A stretch of DNA of 64,000 nucleotides from Calendula officinalis (taxonomy: Eukaryota > Streptophyta > Magnoliopsida > Asterales > Asteraceae): NCBI GenBank assembly GCA_963853835.1, contig OY970823.1, positions 2,165,501 to 2,229,500 on the forward strand. The letters are read 5' to 3'. The notes beneath the pieces are model-generated. The model was not told where the DNA came from and made no database searches. It saw nothing but the letters and a program-made list of their open reading frames with translations. The position numbers were made by a program, and so were the translations under genes. This document shows, in pieces, positions 32,911 to 44,713 of this stretch (position 1 is the first letter of the stretch; each line of letters opens with the position of its first letter).

Positions 32911-35168
32911 TGTAACATACGTGTTCTAATTTTGAGTATTTTAATTGTTAAGTTAATTATAGGTGGTAAATGACAAGTTGTTAGGTTACGTTGGTTGAAA
33001 GTGTTGGTCAAAAATCTGTATTTTCGGTATTTGGATAAGTGGCATAGGTCAAAAAGGAAGAAAAATGTGAAATTGCAGCATTTCGGAAGATAGCGGCGCT
33101 ATCTTATGTAAAAGGGGACAGCAACTCGAAATAGCTAAGGGGAAAACGCGAAAAATTTAGAGATAGCGGCGCTATCTCAGGAAATAGCGGCGCTAAAAAG
33201 CAAGGGGTGGCAAGATAGCGGCGCTATCTTGAAGATAGCGGCGCTATCTTGTGCAGATTAGACATAAAATCGGGTTTTTGACCCATTTCAGCTGATTTTC
33301 TTCATAGAACGAGTTGGTGATTGCTCTGGGCGATTTTGGTGAATCAAGGACGAATATTGGTGCAAATCAAAGAGGTTTTCATCATAAGATCAAGTTATAA
33401 AGGTATTATGCTTAGTTTTTGTTCATGCATGTATTAAATTGGGTAAAATTTGGGTGGAATGTTGAACCTTAGGTTAGGGTTTGGATCACAAATCTGAAAT
33501 TGATATTGTATGTTAACATATCAAGTATCTAGCTATGAGATTCGTAGTTATCATGTGATAATGCACAATTTTAGATAGATTGATGGTCTAGGGTTTGGTT
33601 CATCATCAATTTGGGGGAAATTGGTGATTAGGGTTTGATCTAGTTGTGATTATGGATTAGGTTATTGAATGAGATGTGTATAATTATGATAGGTAATCAA
33701 TTGGAAGATTGTGGTGATTGCATTGATCGGTGACATTGGAATTGTGGTTAAAGGAGTTCGTGGCTTGTGTTGGAAATTGCTTATCCCAGGTGAGTTCATC
33801 TATGTACAACTGTATACTAGTAGTTATATATATTTAAATGCTACGTGTTTAATTGTTATTTGGTTTATTATTATCACATATGCGATGCCTAGAACATTGA
33901 ATTGGTAATTCTAGTGATTTGACTGTAATATGATTAAATGAAGTTTGACTCAGTAATAGACTTTTGCTATGTGTATTGACTTGTAAGAAAATAGTGATTA
34001 TTTGTAGTATGCCTTGTGTATAATCTTTTGATAGATGTCTTGATTGATGGAATATCCTTGAAGTGTCTCACTTGATATCGATTCATGTCGTATAAATTCC
34101 TTGTGTTACGTCTCGGTTGGATTGCTCTAGTATGAGATGCATTTTTATTGATTCGGGTTGTGATAATCCTATTGTTCCGGTCTCGTGGAGTCATCGTTGT
34201 TATTGTTTCGTTTGATATCGAATATGAGTTACCCGTACGAATTCCTTGAGAGATAATTTCGTTTCGTGAGGACCCACGGCGGCTTGAGTATTACTTTGTG
34301 TAATATGTTGAGCGGTGGACGCGGGAGTACCTGGCGGAGGAGTGGTATGGACCGTGGTGGTGAAGCTGGATCATGGACTCGGTTAGGGGTGCCTTGATCA
34401 CCTTCATCGGCCTCATTCCCTAATGGCCTAAGGGGGAATGACGCACTTTGATTCGTTTGGATGGTATTGAGATCTCATTGATTCATGATGCGGTATTGTC
34501 TATCGGTTCCGGTGGTTAAGTGATGATTCTCGTGGAGTGTTGATTCGGTGATTGGTTCTCAATTGTGTTTATTATCTTGCAAACTCTTGTTGATTCTTGC
34601 GATATAGTTGTATTCTCAATGTCAGTCATTCAGTGATTCTTGTTGATCCCGGATAAGTGTTGATACTCCGCTATGACGGATTCTCGGTAAATTTCATGTT
34701 AAGATGTAAAGCTTTTCGGTCAGTTATGCATTGATGTGTACTTGCTATAATATGAATTACTTAAATAGTTTTATACCATTTTATATGTTATTATTTCTTT
34801 GTTTTGTATATAATGCTAGTATTATTTTGTACTTTATGAACTCACTAAGCTCGTTGTAGCTTACCCGTTTAGTGGACTAACTTTTTACAGGAAAAGATAA
34901 GAGTAAGCTTATAAGATCTTGAAGTTGATCGGAGGCTTAGAGGTTATACTTCGGGCATATATATTTAGGTATGTGGGAGTTGGGTAGTTTTGTATTCCGA
35001 TTATGTAGTTAGTTGGTTTGTATCCATAGTCTTTGTTGGTAGTGAGATCTTGGCCCGTTTGTTGTATTTTGTATAGTTGTTATCTGTTTAGAATGGTTAA
35101 TTGTAATTAGATAGTTATTAGAAAGTTGTTCGTTTTGATTGGTGGGATTTCTTGGCCCGGTCGTTACA
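32911..35168 (+). mobile_element. Element A LTR4
   Basis: This is a 2258-bp LTR from TGTAAC to GTTACA, about 20 bp shorter than LTR3 because one palindrome unit is missing. It is followed by the right TTTGA target duplication at 35169-35173. Confidence 0.9.
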
Positions 35169-35173
35169 TTTGA

Positions 35174-36167
35174 CCTCCTGATCTGTTTCGATTTAAGAAC
35201 CTTTTGTATCTTGTGGCTAACAGAGCCATACATTCAGAGAGTTCTGTTATGTCATCATTGTCACCTTCTCCTGAATTAGATTCACGTTCTTCGAAATCAC
35301 CATCTTCAGCATCTTCAACCCTTTCATCATCAGCATCGTTTGGATTGACAACATTTTCCGCCTTTGCTTTTAGTGCTTTACGAGATGACTTGGAAGAACT
35401 TGCAATGAGGGCAGATGACGTGGGAGATTCATTCAGATCGTCGTACATCTTGTTTTCATTTTCAAAGTTCATCAGTGTACTGTAGAGACTGCTCATGTTC
35501 ATGTCCCTCATCTGACCAGAGGTTCTTAGCACCGTGGACATGACAACCCAATCTTTTGGAAGAATTTCCAAAACTTATACATTAATTCTTGAACATCTTT
35601 GTGAATGCCGAACTCCCTTAATTCATTTATGAGGATGGTGAATCTTCTGTAGGACATGTTGAGTGTTTCACCTTTGATGACCTTGAATGCTTCATACTTT
35701 CGATTTAACATCGCTTTTCTGCTAGCCTTAACTTCATCGGTTCCTTCATAAGATGTTATCTGAATATCTCATATCTCTTTGGCAGTTTTACATTCTTTTA
35801 CTGTAATAAGAATGTGATTTGGGAGGGATGTTTGAAGGAGGAACCGGATTTCAGCATCTAAACCCGCTAGCTTTTTGTCTGCCTCTGACCATTGGTCTTC
35901 TAGTTTGGGTTCTTCAACATCAGAAAGGTCTTCTTCTTCTTCTTCGTCTTTATCGTCACCCTCCTTCTTCTTCTTCTTGGAAATAGTTGTACTTGGAACG
36001 AACATTTTTGGAATGTATGGACCATTGATAAGAATATCTGATCCCATGCCATTTTGATGTTCGACAAATCCCTGAACATGGATTTTCCACATACCGAAAT
36101 CGTCATCAGTAAACACAGGGGCATTTGTCTTCGAACCAAGATTCATTTGAGATAGCTTTGCACCCAT
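35174..36167 (-). pseudogene. Element D: gag, N-terminal part
   Basis: The minus-strand gag starts at 36167 (MGAKLSQMNLGSKTNAPVF), with the copia-type DDDFGMWKIHVQGFVE motif near residue 20 and an acidic K/E-rich stretch. An in-frame TGA interrupts it at about 35767, where a tryptophan codon is expected. The same frame continues to about 35575, where a frameshift moves it to the frame ending at the array junction (NRNRSGGQ). The C-terminal half lies at 3310-4168. It is a dead gag of a Sirevirus-like copia element. Confidence 0.75.
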
Positions 36168-36214
36168 TTTTGATCAGTAAGTAAGCAAATCAACAATTAT
36201 GAATTAACTGTCCT

Positions 36215-36226
36215 GCTCTGATACCA
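36215..36226 (-). promoter_or_regulatory. Primer-binding site of element D
   Basis: The minus strand reads TGGTATCAGAGC, two bases inside the D 5' LTR. Confidence 0.88.
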
Positions 36227-36228
36227 AT

Positions 36229-37222
36229 TGTTTGTCCTGTAATAAGTGAAATACAACACTTATACGCTTTCATTGATCAATTTAAAATGTATGGAGACAC
36301 TCAACACTTTTTAAACTTTTTTTTTATTAATCAATAATGGTACAATAAAGATGCAAGTAGTTTGCGGAATAGCTAAGAACAAATCCTAACTTAACTGCTT
36401 GCATGTGATAGACAACAACATATATTATCTAAGACAAGTTTATGATCAACAAATGATCAAGCACAAGACCAGACACTTTCGTTATACAGATTCAGTTCTC
36501 GAATCAGATAACTAGAGTTAACTGGTGGTTTACACTCTGCTCGAAGGAATAAAGTTCTGGAGTAATTTGAGCAACGTGTAACCTTGTTGGATGCACACCG
36601 AAATCGATCGCTCAAGTCCTCAATTTATAACATTGGGAAACGTAGAGCCAAAGGAATGATCGGTCGATTCCACGTGTGAGAATTCCGTTGGTGCAAAGGA
36701 TATTTCATGGGACGAGCACGACTAACGGATTTTTGACAGCACTTTCTATCGTCTTGTGATCACCGATATCTTCTAGAAGATTTGCAAGATATTATCATAA
36801 TCAGCGATGCACAAACTTGTGCTTTACTTATGTCTTTCTGTGAGACTGAAACTTCCAGCCTATGTACACTTCTGGCAGCCATGAGTTTTCGGATACTCAT
36901 GCTTCTTCAGATGGCCTTCACCTTCAGTGACCTTCACTAAGAGTTTTGCTTAGAGAAGTATCTGTTTAATGGTTCAACGTTTTGTCCAATGCGCTGAACC
37001 TGTTACACTATCTGGTCCGTTAACAAGTATCTGATTCCGCACGGGGAACTAATCGTTGTTTCATATAGTGATCGGATAGTGTAACTGGGCAACTGAAATC
37101 CGAACTGATCAGATTCAATTACCCACAATCTTAGGAACTAATCCTCAGATTGTCTTCTAACTATTTACCTTTTTGTCTTCATTAAATCTCTTCAGTGGGG
37201 GATGCTTTTCAGCGACCCAACA
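36229..37222 (-). mobile_element. Element D 5' LTR
   Basis: This LTR of about 994 bp is bounded by TGTT...AACA and adjoins the primer site. It contains several TCAGAT/ATCTGA motifs (36497, 36904, 37025, 37107, 37143). No matching 3' LTR was found in the window, so the outer boundary rests on terminal bases only. Confidence 0.65.
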
Positions 37223-37944
37223 ATAAGTGAATAATATTTATAATTTAGACATTAAAATATAACATTTTATCACGATTAAAATAACATTAATATTAAATAG
37301 TTTTTATATGCAACTAGATGGGTTTTGTATGTTAACATTTTAGTGCAATTTCATTTAGAATATCATATGTTAAAATGTAATATTATTTTCACAATTGCTA
37401 ATATTTTGGTTATTCCCTTTACTTTAATAGCAACTACATATTCCATATATGTTTTATTATCTAATATTAAATGTATACGCATAATAAGCCGGTAAAAAAC
37501 TAAACATATAACCTAAACATTTGATTGTGAAAGGCTTTTGTCTTAAAGGATTGGCTTTTTTTAGTTTGGGATATCTTGAAGGTTAAGAAAAGACATATAG
37601 TGGATCCTAATATTCTGAGCAGTCGTTTTAAATACCAAAAAGCATAATAATAAAAAGATGTTTAAGTTAGGTACACAACATGTAAGTCCATGATTAAATA
37701 TAAAAAAAGTTGTAGCAACTCTCCTGGCATCAAACAAACTGCAAAAGGTTGACCTAATTATTAGAACTGAAAGAATGAACCAAAGGAAGACGATGGCATA
37801 CTTAAAAGCCTTGTAATTAGGGGGTGTACATCAGGTTGTCACGTGAAGTTAAGGCTTTTATGTGGTCACGTCGGTTGAGTTTGAGGGAAAAAATTCTTAC
37901 CCGACTCGATAACCAATCTAGCTCTTCCTTACTTCCACCTATTT
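37223..37944. other. AT-rich intergenic DNA
   Basis: I see no gene, repeat unit or recognisable element here. Confidence 0.5.
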
Positions 37945-37949
37945 GTATT

Positions 37950-38095
37950 TATTAGGGTTTTGGAAATCTCTCATTGATTTGAGAGTATTGCATTCATTGA
38001 TATTTATAGAGTACAATAATACAAGGTTTAAATGGTAACAAGATATACACAAATAATTAAAAGATATCTACGTTATATTTGAATTATTCCTATTA
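37950..38095 (-). mobile_element. Element C 3' LTR
   Basis: This 146-bp LTR overlaps the last codons and the stop of pol (38073), so the polyprotein ends inside the LTR. Confidence 0.9.
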
Positions 38096-39752
38096 CCCCC
38101 CGCAAGCAAAGAGGGGGAGGACCAACTCGAAGCTTGGATCTGAAGTCCTCAAACAACGGTCGAGGAAGGCTCTTTGTGAAGATGTCCGCGAGCTGAAGAT
38201 GTGTAGAGATGTAGCGAGTGTAGAGTTTACCAGAGAGGACTAACTCGCGTACAAAATGGTAGTCAATGTCAATGTGCTTAGCTCGTTTATGGGAGATCGG
38301 ATTTTGACTAAGAAAAAGCGCACTGCGGTTATCACAAAGAATAGTGGGTCGGCCAGCAGGTAGAACATGTAGTTCCCGTAGTAAATGAGTAACCCAGATG
38401 ATTTCAGCCGCAGTGTTTGCTAGAGCTCGATATTCAGATTCACAACTTGATCTTGAGACGGTTGGTTGTTTCTTTGCACTCCATGAAACAAGATTGCCAC
38501 CAAGAAAGATTGAATAGCCATAGGTAGATCGCCTGGTTTCAATACATCTAGCCCAGTCTGCATCAGAATAAACAAGAACTGTGGGTGATGTAGCATGAGA
38601 AAACGACAGACCATAGGATAAGGTTCCCTTAACGTAGCGCATGATCCTTTTAACAGCTTGAAAATGTTCGTCCATGGGAGCATGAAGAAATTGACTCACT
38701 TGATTAACGGCATAAGAGAGATCCGGGCGAGTGATTGTCAAATATTGAAGAGCTCCAACCAATGAACGATAAAGCGTGGGATCATGAAAAGGTGTGCCTT
38801 GGCTTGTAAAATAAGTAGTGGGTGACAACGGTGTGGAAGCAGGCTTGGCTTCCAAAAGGTGTGCACGAGCAAGAATGTCATGTGCATACTTAGACTGACA
38901 TAAGAAAAGTCCTGAGTCATTATAAGAGACCTCTAACCCAAGAAAGTAGTTTAGTTTACCGAGATCGGTAATAAGAAACTCTTTATTTAATCGTGAGATG
39001 AAAAGTTTGAGACGATGAACATTATTTCCTGTAAGAATAATATCGTCAACATAAACTAATAAGTAGATGCTGTCCGAATCCTTTTTGAATACAAATAAGG
39101 AAGTGTCGGCTCGACTACAACTGAACCCAATGCTCACGAGAAAAGAACTCAAACGTTGAAACCATGCACGGGGTGCTTGTTTGAGACCATAAAGTGCTTT
39201 CTTTAGACGGCAAACGTGATTGGGAAAACGAGAATCAACAAAACCCGGAGGTTGTTCCATATGAACAACATCAGATAAGTCACCGTTTAAGAAAGCGTTC
39301 TTGACATCCAATTGGTGAAGTGGCCACCGGTTTAACACAGCAAGCGATAAGATAATACGGACCGTAGAAGCCTTGACCACCGGGCTAAAAGTAGCTGAAT
39401 AATCAATACCCGGTATTTGAGTGAACCCTTGAGCAACCAAACGAGCCTTGTACTTATCAATAGTTCCATCAGCAAGAAATTTCGTACGGAAGACCCATTT
39501 TGAACCAACAACGTTGGATTTAGCAGGGCGAGGTACTAAGTCCCAAGTAGCATTAAGCTTCAAAGCTTGCATTTCATCACACATAGCAGAGTACCATTTT
39601 GGGTCTTTGGCAGCAGTTTTAAAACCTTTAGGTTCTTTTGTGGTGAAAAGGGCATGGTGTAAGGCAGAGCTTGATAAGTGTGAAAGGTCAGCAATATGTT
39701 TGGGTTTAAAAACACCTGCTTTTGCACGTGTTGTCATAGGATGAGTAGACAC
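38073..39752 (-). pseudogene. pol: Element C pol, C-terminal part: reverse transcriptase and RNase H
   Basis: This is a 559-codon open frame (its GTG start is not real). It holds the reverse transcriptase (GSKWVFRTKF near 88, LLVYVDDIILTG near 230, DVKNAFLNG) and RNase H (SDADWARC, SCESEYRALA, DNRSALFLS). It has copia order and lies downstream of the integrase frame. It is separated from that frame only by the 26-bp duplication, so the catalytic motifs are intact but no longer in the same frame as gag. Confidence 0.9.
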
Positions 39753-42259
39753 CGGTGGAGGCTGCTGTGGTGGAACTGGCTGCGGAGGCAGCGGTGGTGC
39801 ACTGGCTGCGGAGGCAGCGGTGGTGCAGGCTGCGCGGGTAGAGGTTGTTCGGGTTCGTGATCAGGTTGTTCAGGCTGTTCTGGTTCGAGATTAGGCTGCA
39901 TATTCACGGGTTCAGGAGCTGCAGTGGTGATAGGGGAGTTATCACACATTTCACAATTTGAAGGTGAAGACGTAGGCGTTGAAGCAGTAGGTTGCTGTGG
40001 AACCGGGGGTGCGGTGGGAACCGGATAGTCATCGCAATAAGTAGTTAATAATAACAAAGTTGCATCAGTGGGTTGTTGAGTGCCTTCAAAGGGAAAAAAT
40101 TCTTCATCAAAAAGTGCATGCCGTGTTGTATAGATACGTTGTGTGGACGGATCTAAGCAACGGTACCCTTTGTATTGCGTGCTATAACCAAGAAAGATAC
40201 ACGGGGCACTCCGGGGTGCAAGCTTGTGAGTTGAATAATTGCGTAAATAAGGATATACGCAACATCCAAAAACTCTAAAATTCCCATAATTTGGTGCTGA
40301 TGAAAATAATAACTCGTAGGGAGATGTGTTGTCAAGAAGCTTCGTGGGGAGCCGGTTTATAATATATGCAGCGGAGCTAAATGCATACGTCCAAAACTTG
40401 GTTGGAACGTGTGAATGAAACATGATAGCCAAACCGGTTTCCGTTATATGACGATGCTTGCGTTCGGCACGTCCATTTTGCTGCGGAGTATATGGACAAG
40501 AAATGCGATGATGTGTGCCATTTTGGGACAACAAATTTCTAACAGGAGCATTCAAGAATTCCGTTCCACCATCCGATTGAAATTCCTTTATTTTGCAAGA
40601 AAACTGCGTTTGAACAAATGTAATAAAGGCCGAAAAAATATTGTAAAAATCGGATTTTTGCTTCATAGGGTAAAACCATGTGAAACGGGAATAATCATCA
40701 ATAAATATCACATAATATTTAAACCCGTCAGTAGACGTAACAGGTGAAGGCCCCCATAGGTCACAATGAATAAGGTCTAGCACAGAGGAAGAACGTTTTA
40801 AATTTTGGTCAAAAGGTAAACGCTTGCTTTTAGACAATTGACAAGGTGAGCACAATTTTGGATTAGGCAAAACAGAAGTAAGAGATAAACAACCCATTTT
40901 ATTTAAAATAGAAACAATGTCATTAGAAACATGACCTAATCTATTATGCCATAAATCAAAAGACGCTTTAATGCGTTTAGAAGAAAGTTTAGCTAAAAAA
41001 GCATGTTGTCCGTGCTCGAGTATATAGAGACCATTCCTACGTTTTCCTTGTGCTAGAGTTGCCCTTGTGTGACGATTCTGAATAAAAAACATGGGATCAG
41101 AAAATAAAACATCAATGGGATTGTCTTGTGTAAGTTTGCTAACCGAAAGTAGACTTTTGGTAAGCTTAGGGACCACAAGAACATCAAGTAATGAAATATT
41201 TGGAGATAAATAAGTATTCCCAATATGAGAAATAAGTTCACCATTACCGTTACCAAAAACTACCGACTCATTACCGGAATAAGGAGATGCGGATTGAAGG
41301 TTGGATGAAGAGGGAGTCATGTGTGCGGAAGCTCCGGTATCAACGAACCAATCCGGAATGTCGGTATTGCATTGAGCATTGAAGGCGTGAGCTAAGTTTG
41401 CATCAACAGTGGACGGATTGTGAACAAAAGATTGTAGCTCAGGGCATTGTGTTGCATAATGGCCTTCTTTACGGCATAACTGGCAATGCGGGGGACGTCT
41501 ATTTCCACGACCTCGACCGCGTTGTGATGAACCACGGTAATTACTTCGACCACGGCCTCGATTTGAGTCAGACGAGCGACCGGTAGTGGAAGAATTGAAG
41601 GCTACGGGTGTCACAGTTGAGTCACTGATGGATTGAAGAAACATCTCATGACTCTCAGCTTGAGAAACAAGATCCCGAAATTTTGGACGGGGAGTAATAA
41701 GCCGCTGCGTAGTAGAAAAAGTTTCAAACGAGGAACCAAGCCCGCAAAGAAACCAATGGAGCTTGTCATCGTCTGGCAGCGGATGACCTATAGCCTGTAG
41801 TTGATCACATATATGCTTAAACTTCCGTGAGTATTCAGAAACAGAAGCAGATCCCTTTTTTAAATACCGGAGGGAATCGCGAAGGGTACGGGTGCGTTCA
41901 AGCGAATCGTGTTGATAGGATTCAGCAAGTGCGACCCAAACATCATGCGATGTGTCATGCCCAATTGTTTCTGCCATTGCTTCTTCAGTAAGAGAAGCCT
42001 GAAGGAGAAGAAGAGCCCGCTGATCTGCTGCTATCCACGCGGTATAAGCCGGATTAGTGGAAGAGCATTCATCGGCTGTTGTGGTTGCCGAGGGTTTTGC
42101 GATTGAACCGTCGACATAGCCTGTGAGATTCTGATAAGCTAATAAAGGGATCATCTGTCGATGCCAGAGAAGGTAATTCGTGGAGGACAATTTGATGGTG
42201 ATCATGTGTAGAATAATGTTCATCGACAATGGAGCATCAGGGGAAGAATCGCCAGCCAT
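39734..42259 (-). pseudogene. gag-pol: Element C gag, protease and integrase frame
   Basis: This 841-codon frame has its ATG at 42259. The gag domain begins near residue 16 (ITIKLSSTNYLLWHRQM) and the CCHC knuckle is CQLCRKEGHYATQC near 260. Protease WFVDTGASAHMT is near 302. The integrase zinc-binding region (HNRLGHVS) precedes the core, with DLIHCDLWGP near 490, QSDGGTEF near 564 and YTPQQNGRAERKHRH. A proline-rich linker then runs into the duplicated 26-bp unit, shifts frame and stops at 39734. Apart from this the element looks intact and recent. Confidence 0.9.
39775..39826. repeat. 26-bp tandem duplication breaking element C
   Basis: Two adjacent identical 26-bp units (39775-39800 and 39801-39826) encode the proline-rich linker. 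Because 26 is not a multiple of three, the second unit throws the gag-integrase frame off the reverse-transcriptase frame. Confidence 0.93.
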
Positions 42260-42355
42260 GGTGATGAACGAAGGTGAGCAGCCGTCGGAAAAAAATTAGG
42301 GTGAAGGGTAGGGGACGGCCGAATAGAGGTGCCAGAAAAGATTAGGCTGATACCA

Positions 42356-42501
42356 TATTAGAGTTTTGGAAATCTCTCATTGATTTGAGAGTATTGCATT
42401 CATTGATATTTATAGAGTACAATAATACAAGGTTTAAATGGTAACAAGATATACACAAATAATTAAAAGATATCTACGTTATATTTGAATTATTCCTATT
42501 A
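42356..42501 (-). mobile_element. Element C 5' LTR
   Basis: This 146-bp copy differs from the 3' LTR at one base (GAG versus GGG near 42361). The primer site abuts it. Confidence 0.9.
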
Positions 42502-42506
42502 GTATT

Positions 42507-43558
42507 GTTATTTAATTACTAAAATTGTATTAGCTCTTACAGTACATAATTGATGAATTGTTGCTACTTTCATTCACCGAACATAAAAAATCCGGTTCTT
42601 GTTCATCTTGTTTTGGTCAATATGTTGGTTTATGTGGGTTTTAGTATTATGCAACGGAAATGGTTAGATTACGTACATAACGAGTCAAATTCGGCCACCT
42701 AGTGGAGCACATTATGACGAAAGTATCTTTTTAAAATTATAATTAAAAAACAAATCACCACCCTATTTCTTTTAGCGAGAAAACCATTTCCGATACAAAA
42801 AGAAGATGACGCCTAATACACCAAGTTTTATATTATTAAAACATAAGATCCATATAAACAATAATATTAACTTAAAAGTCTGCAAATAAATAAGCAAAAT
42901 GTATAATAATTGGAGTTATGTATAAATGGGTATTTTGGAGATATGAAAATGAAATGGAAAATATTGAGTTAGAGCTGAAACCAAAGTAAGTAATTGGCAT
43001 GAGCAACCACACATAATTTTCTTAGCTATAACTCTATAAGTGAGACATAGATATCTTCTTTATAAATAGTAATGAATAGCTTAAAGCTCTTGACCAAATC
43101 AAATAAAACTAAATCAATTATATTTTAAAAGAAATTATGCAAATATAATTAAAGATTGTCAAAGTAGTAGTTTTGTACGCAAACATGAAAACGAAGGTTG
43201 GGACTCTATACATTTGTCGTCTTATAATTCCACTATTCCTTGGACTTTTAAGTCTTCTGAGAAACATCTAATTGTCTTCTTCAATGATTTGATGTAACCT
43301 TTGCTATTTAAATATCTCTAATCTTATATAATAACATGGCTTATATTATTAATACATTTCATTTTTCATTTAAAAAACACTAACAACTTAACATGTATTC
43401 TAAAAAAACATTTAACAGTTATTAAATACGCAAAATAATCGTTAACTCGAATCAAATTAAAAGAAATAATATTCGAAGAGCATGTACGCACTACCCCGCA
43501 TTGCTGTTACTTGCGACTATTAAATTGATTAATCTTTTATCTTTAGTTATTATATATA
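42507..43558. other. AT-rich intergenic DNA
   Basis: I see no coding frame, RNA gene or clear repeat. Confidence 0.5.
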
Positions 43559-43872
43559 CTTTCTCCGATTCAAAATAAGTTATATACTTTTAAATGAACG
43601 TTTCTTGAAGAGAAATAAGGTAACAAAGATTAATAAATTTAATTTGGATAGTTAGTAGATAATAGCTTCCATATATTTTAATTAAAACTAATTTAATGAT
43701 GTTTAAAAGTAAAAGTAAGGGTAAATGTGTCATTTTACTTTATTAAATAAGACCGTTAGTGTTTGTGGACCCCACTACTTTTTGTCAAATAAAATAGGTT
43801 TTCAAAATATATCAATTATTTTGAAACACCCCAAAATATAAAGTGTATCACTTATTTTGAAACTGGGAGAAG
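43559..43872. mobile_element. Stowaway-type MITE 1
   Basis: This 314-bp element is flanked by TA. The left end CTTTCTCCGATTCAAAATAA pairs with the reverse complement of the right end (TTTTGAAACTGGGAGAAG). CACTTATTTTGAAAC-type subterminal sequence is shared with MITE 2. It is slightly degenerate, so older. Confidence 0.75.
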
Positions 43873-44713
43873 TATAATGCATTTAAAACTATTTAAATCT
43901 AGTGTTCCGCTAATTCATTTTTTGTTATGAAGAAAATTTTGTGTACATAAAAATTTGAGAGCACTGAACTTGAACATGTGACTTTCATTCTATTAAGAAC
44001 GCAATCTAACCAATAATATGATGTATGTTGATTATTTATCTATAATGTTATTTTTATTAATTTATAAACTGTTATTATTCTATTTATCATCACTCACCAT
44101 GGGCGGTAGGAGGGGGTGACAAGGTGGGCCATTGATCCCCTCCAATTGCAAGACATTTTAATTTTTTTTTTCTTAGGGTATAAATTATAATTTATAGATA
44201 ATTGACCACCTAAACATGCAAATTCAAAGGCCAAATATTCCGTACAAGGGTTTTGAGGCAGACGATTATATCACTGTATAATTCCAATTCTAACTATCTT
44301 CTAGGTCGATCATCAGTCTATTATTTTGAGTTTTGACCCCCCCCCCATAATATTTCTCCTGGTACTGCCACTGTCACTCACCAGCACCATCACTACGTAT
44401 CAATCATCACTACCATCACCACCCACCACCGCAACAATCACCACCATCCTCCACCATCACCAACCACCATAATCACATCATTAGTGATACCACCCACCAC
44501 CACAATTAGAATTTTATTTACTCTTACTTTTAAGTTTAAAAAACAATAATCTCACTTTATTCAAAATATTATATGTTAATTCATCACTAACTATCGAATT
44601 GAATAATTTAATATTTATTATAAGTTTTTGCTTCAATAACCCGCAAGACTGGCACAAATTAAAACTAAATGTTTCGAGTGTACATAATAACTAATAATAA
44701 AAACAAATAGTTG
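43873..44713. other. AT-rich DNA with CAC/ATC trinucleotide-rich stretch
   Basis: Around 44370-44510 is a CACCAC/ATCACC-rich low-complexity run. Nothing coding is visible. Confidence 0.5.

Larger units (their letters stand above)
4169..35168 (+). mobile_element. Element A: tandem array of a non-autonomous gypsy-type LTR element (4 LTRs, 3 internal regions)
   Basis: The order is LTR1, INT1, LTR2 (split by element B), INT2, LTR3, INT3, LTR4. Each LTR is about 2.26-2.30 kb and starts TGTAACATACG. Three end GTTACA, and LTR2 ends ATTACA. Each internal region is about 3.49 kb, with a tRNA-Met primer site at its start and a purine tract at its end, and has no intact gag or pol. This is the layout of large retrotransposon derivatives (LARDs), which need enzymes in trans. 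Only one pair of target duplications (TTTGA) flanks the whole array. The extra units therefore arose after insertion, most simply by unequal recombination between LTRs. Confidence 0.9.
37950..42501 (-). mobile_element. Element C: short-LTR Ty1/copia (Ale/Retrofit type), TA...TA ends
   Basis: This is a 4552-bp minus-strand element with 146-bp LTRs (37950-38095 and 42356-42501) that differ at one base by eye. The target duplication is GTATT (37945-37949 and 42502-42506). The LTR termini are TAATAG...CTAATA on the coding strand, not TG...CA. The primer site TGGTATCAG (42347-42355) abuts the 5' LTR. A G-rich tract (GCGGGGGG, 38096-38103) abuts the 3' LTR. One gag-pol frame is broken once by a duplication at 39775-39826. 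Confidence 0.92.
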
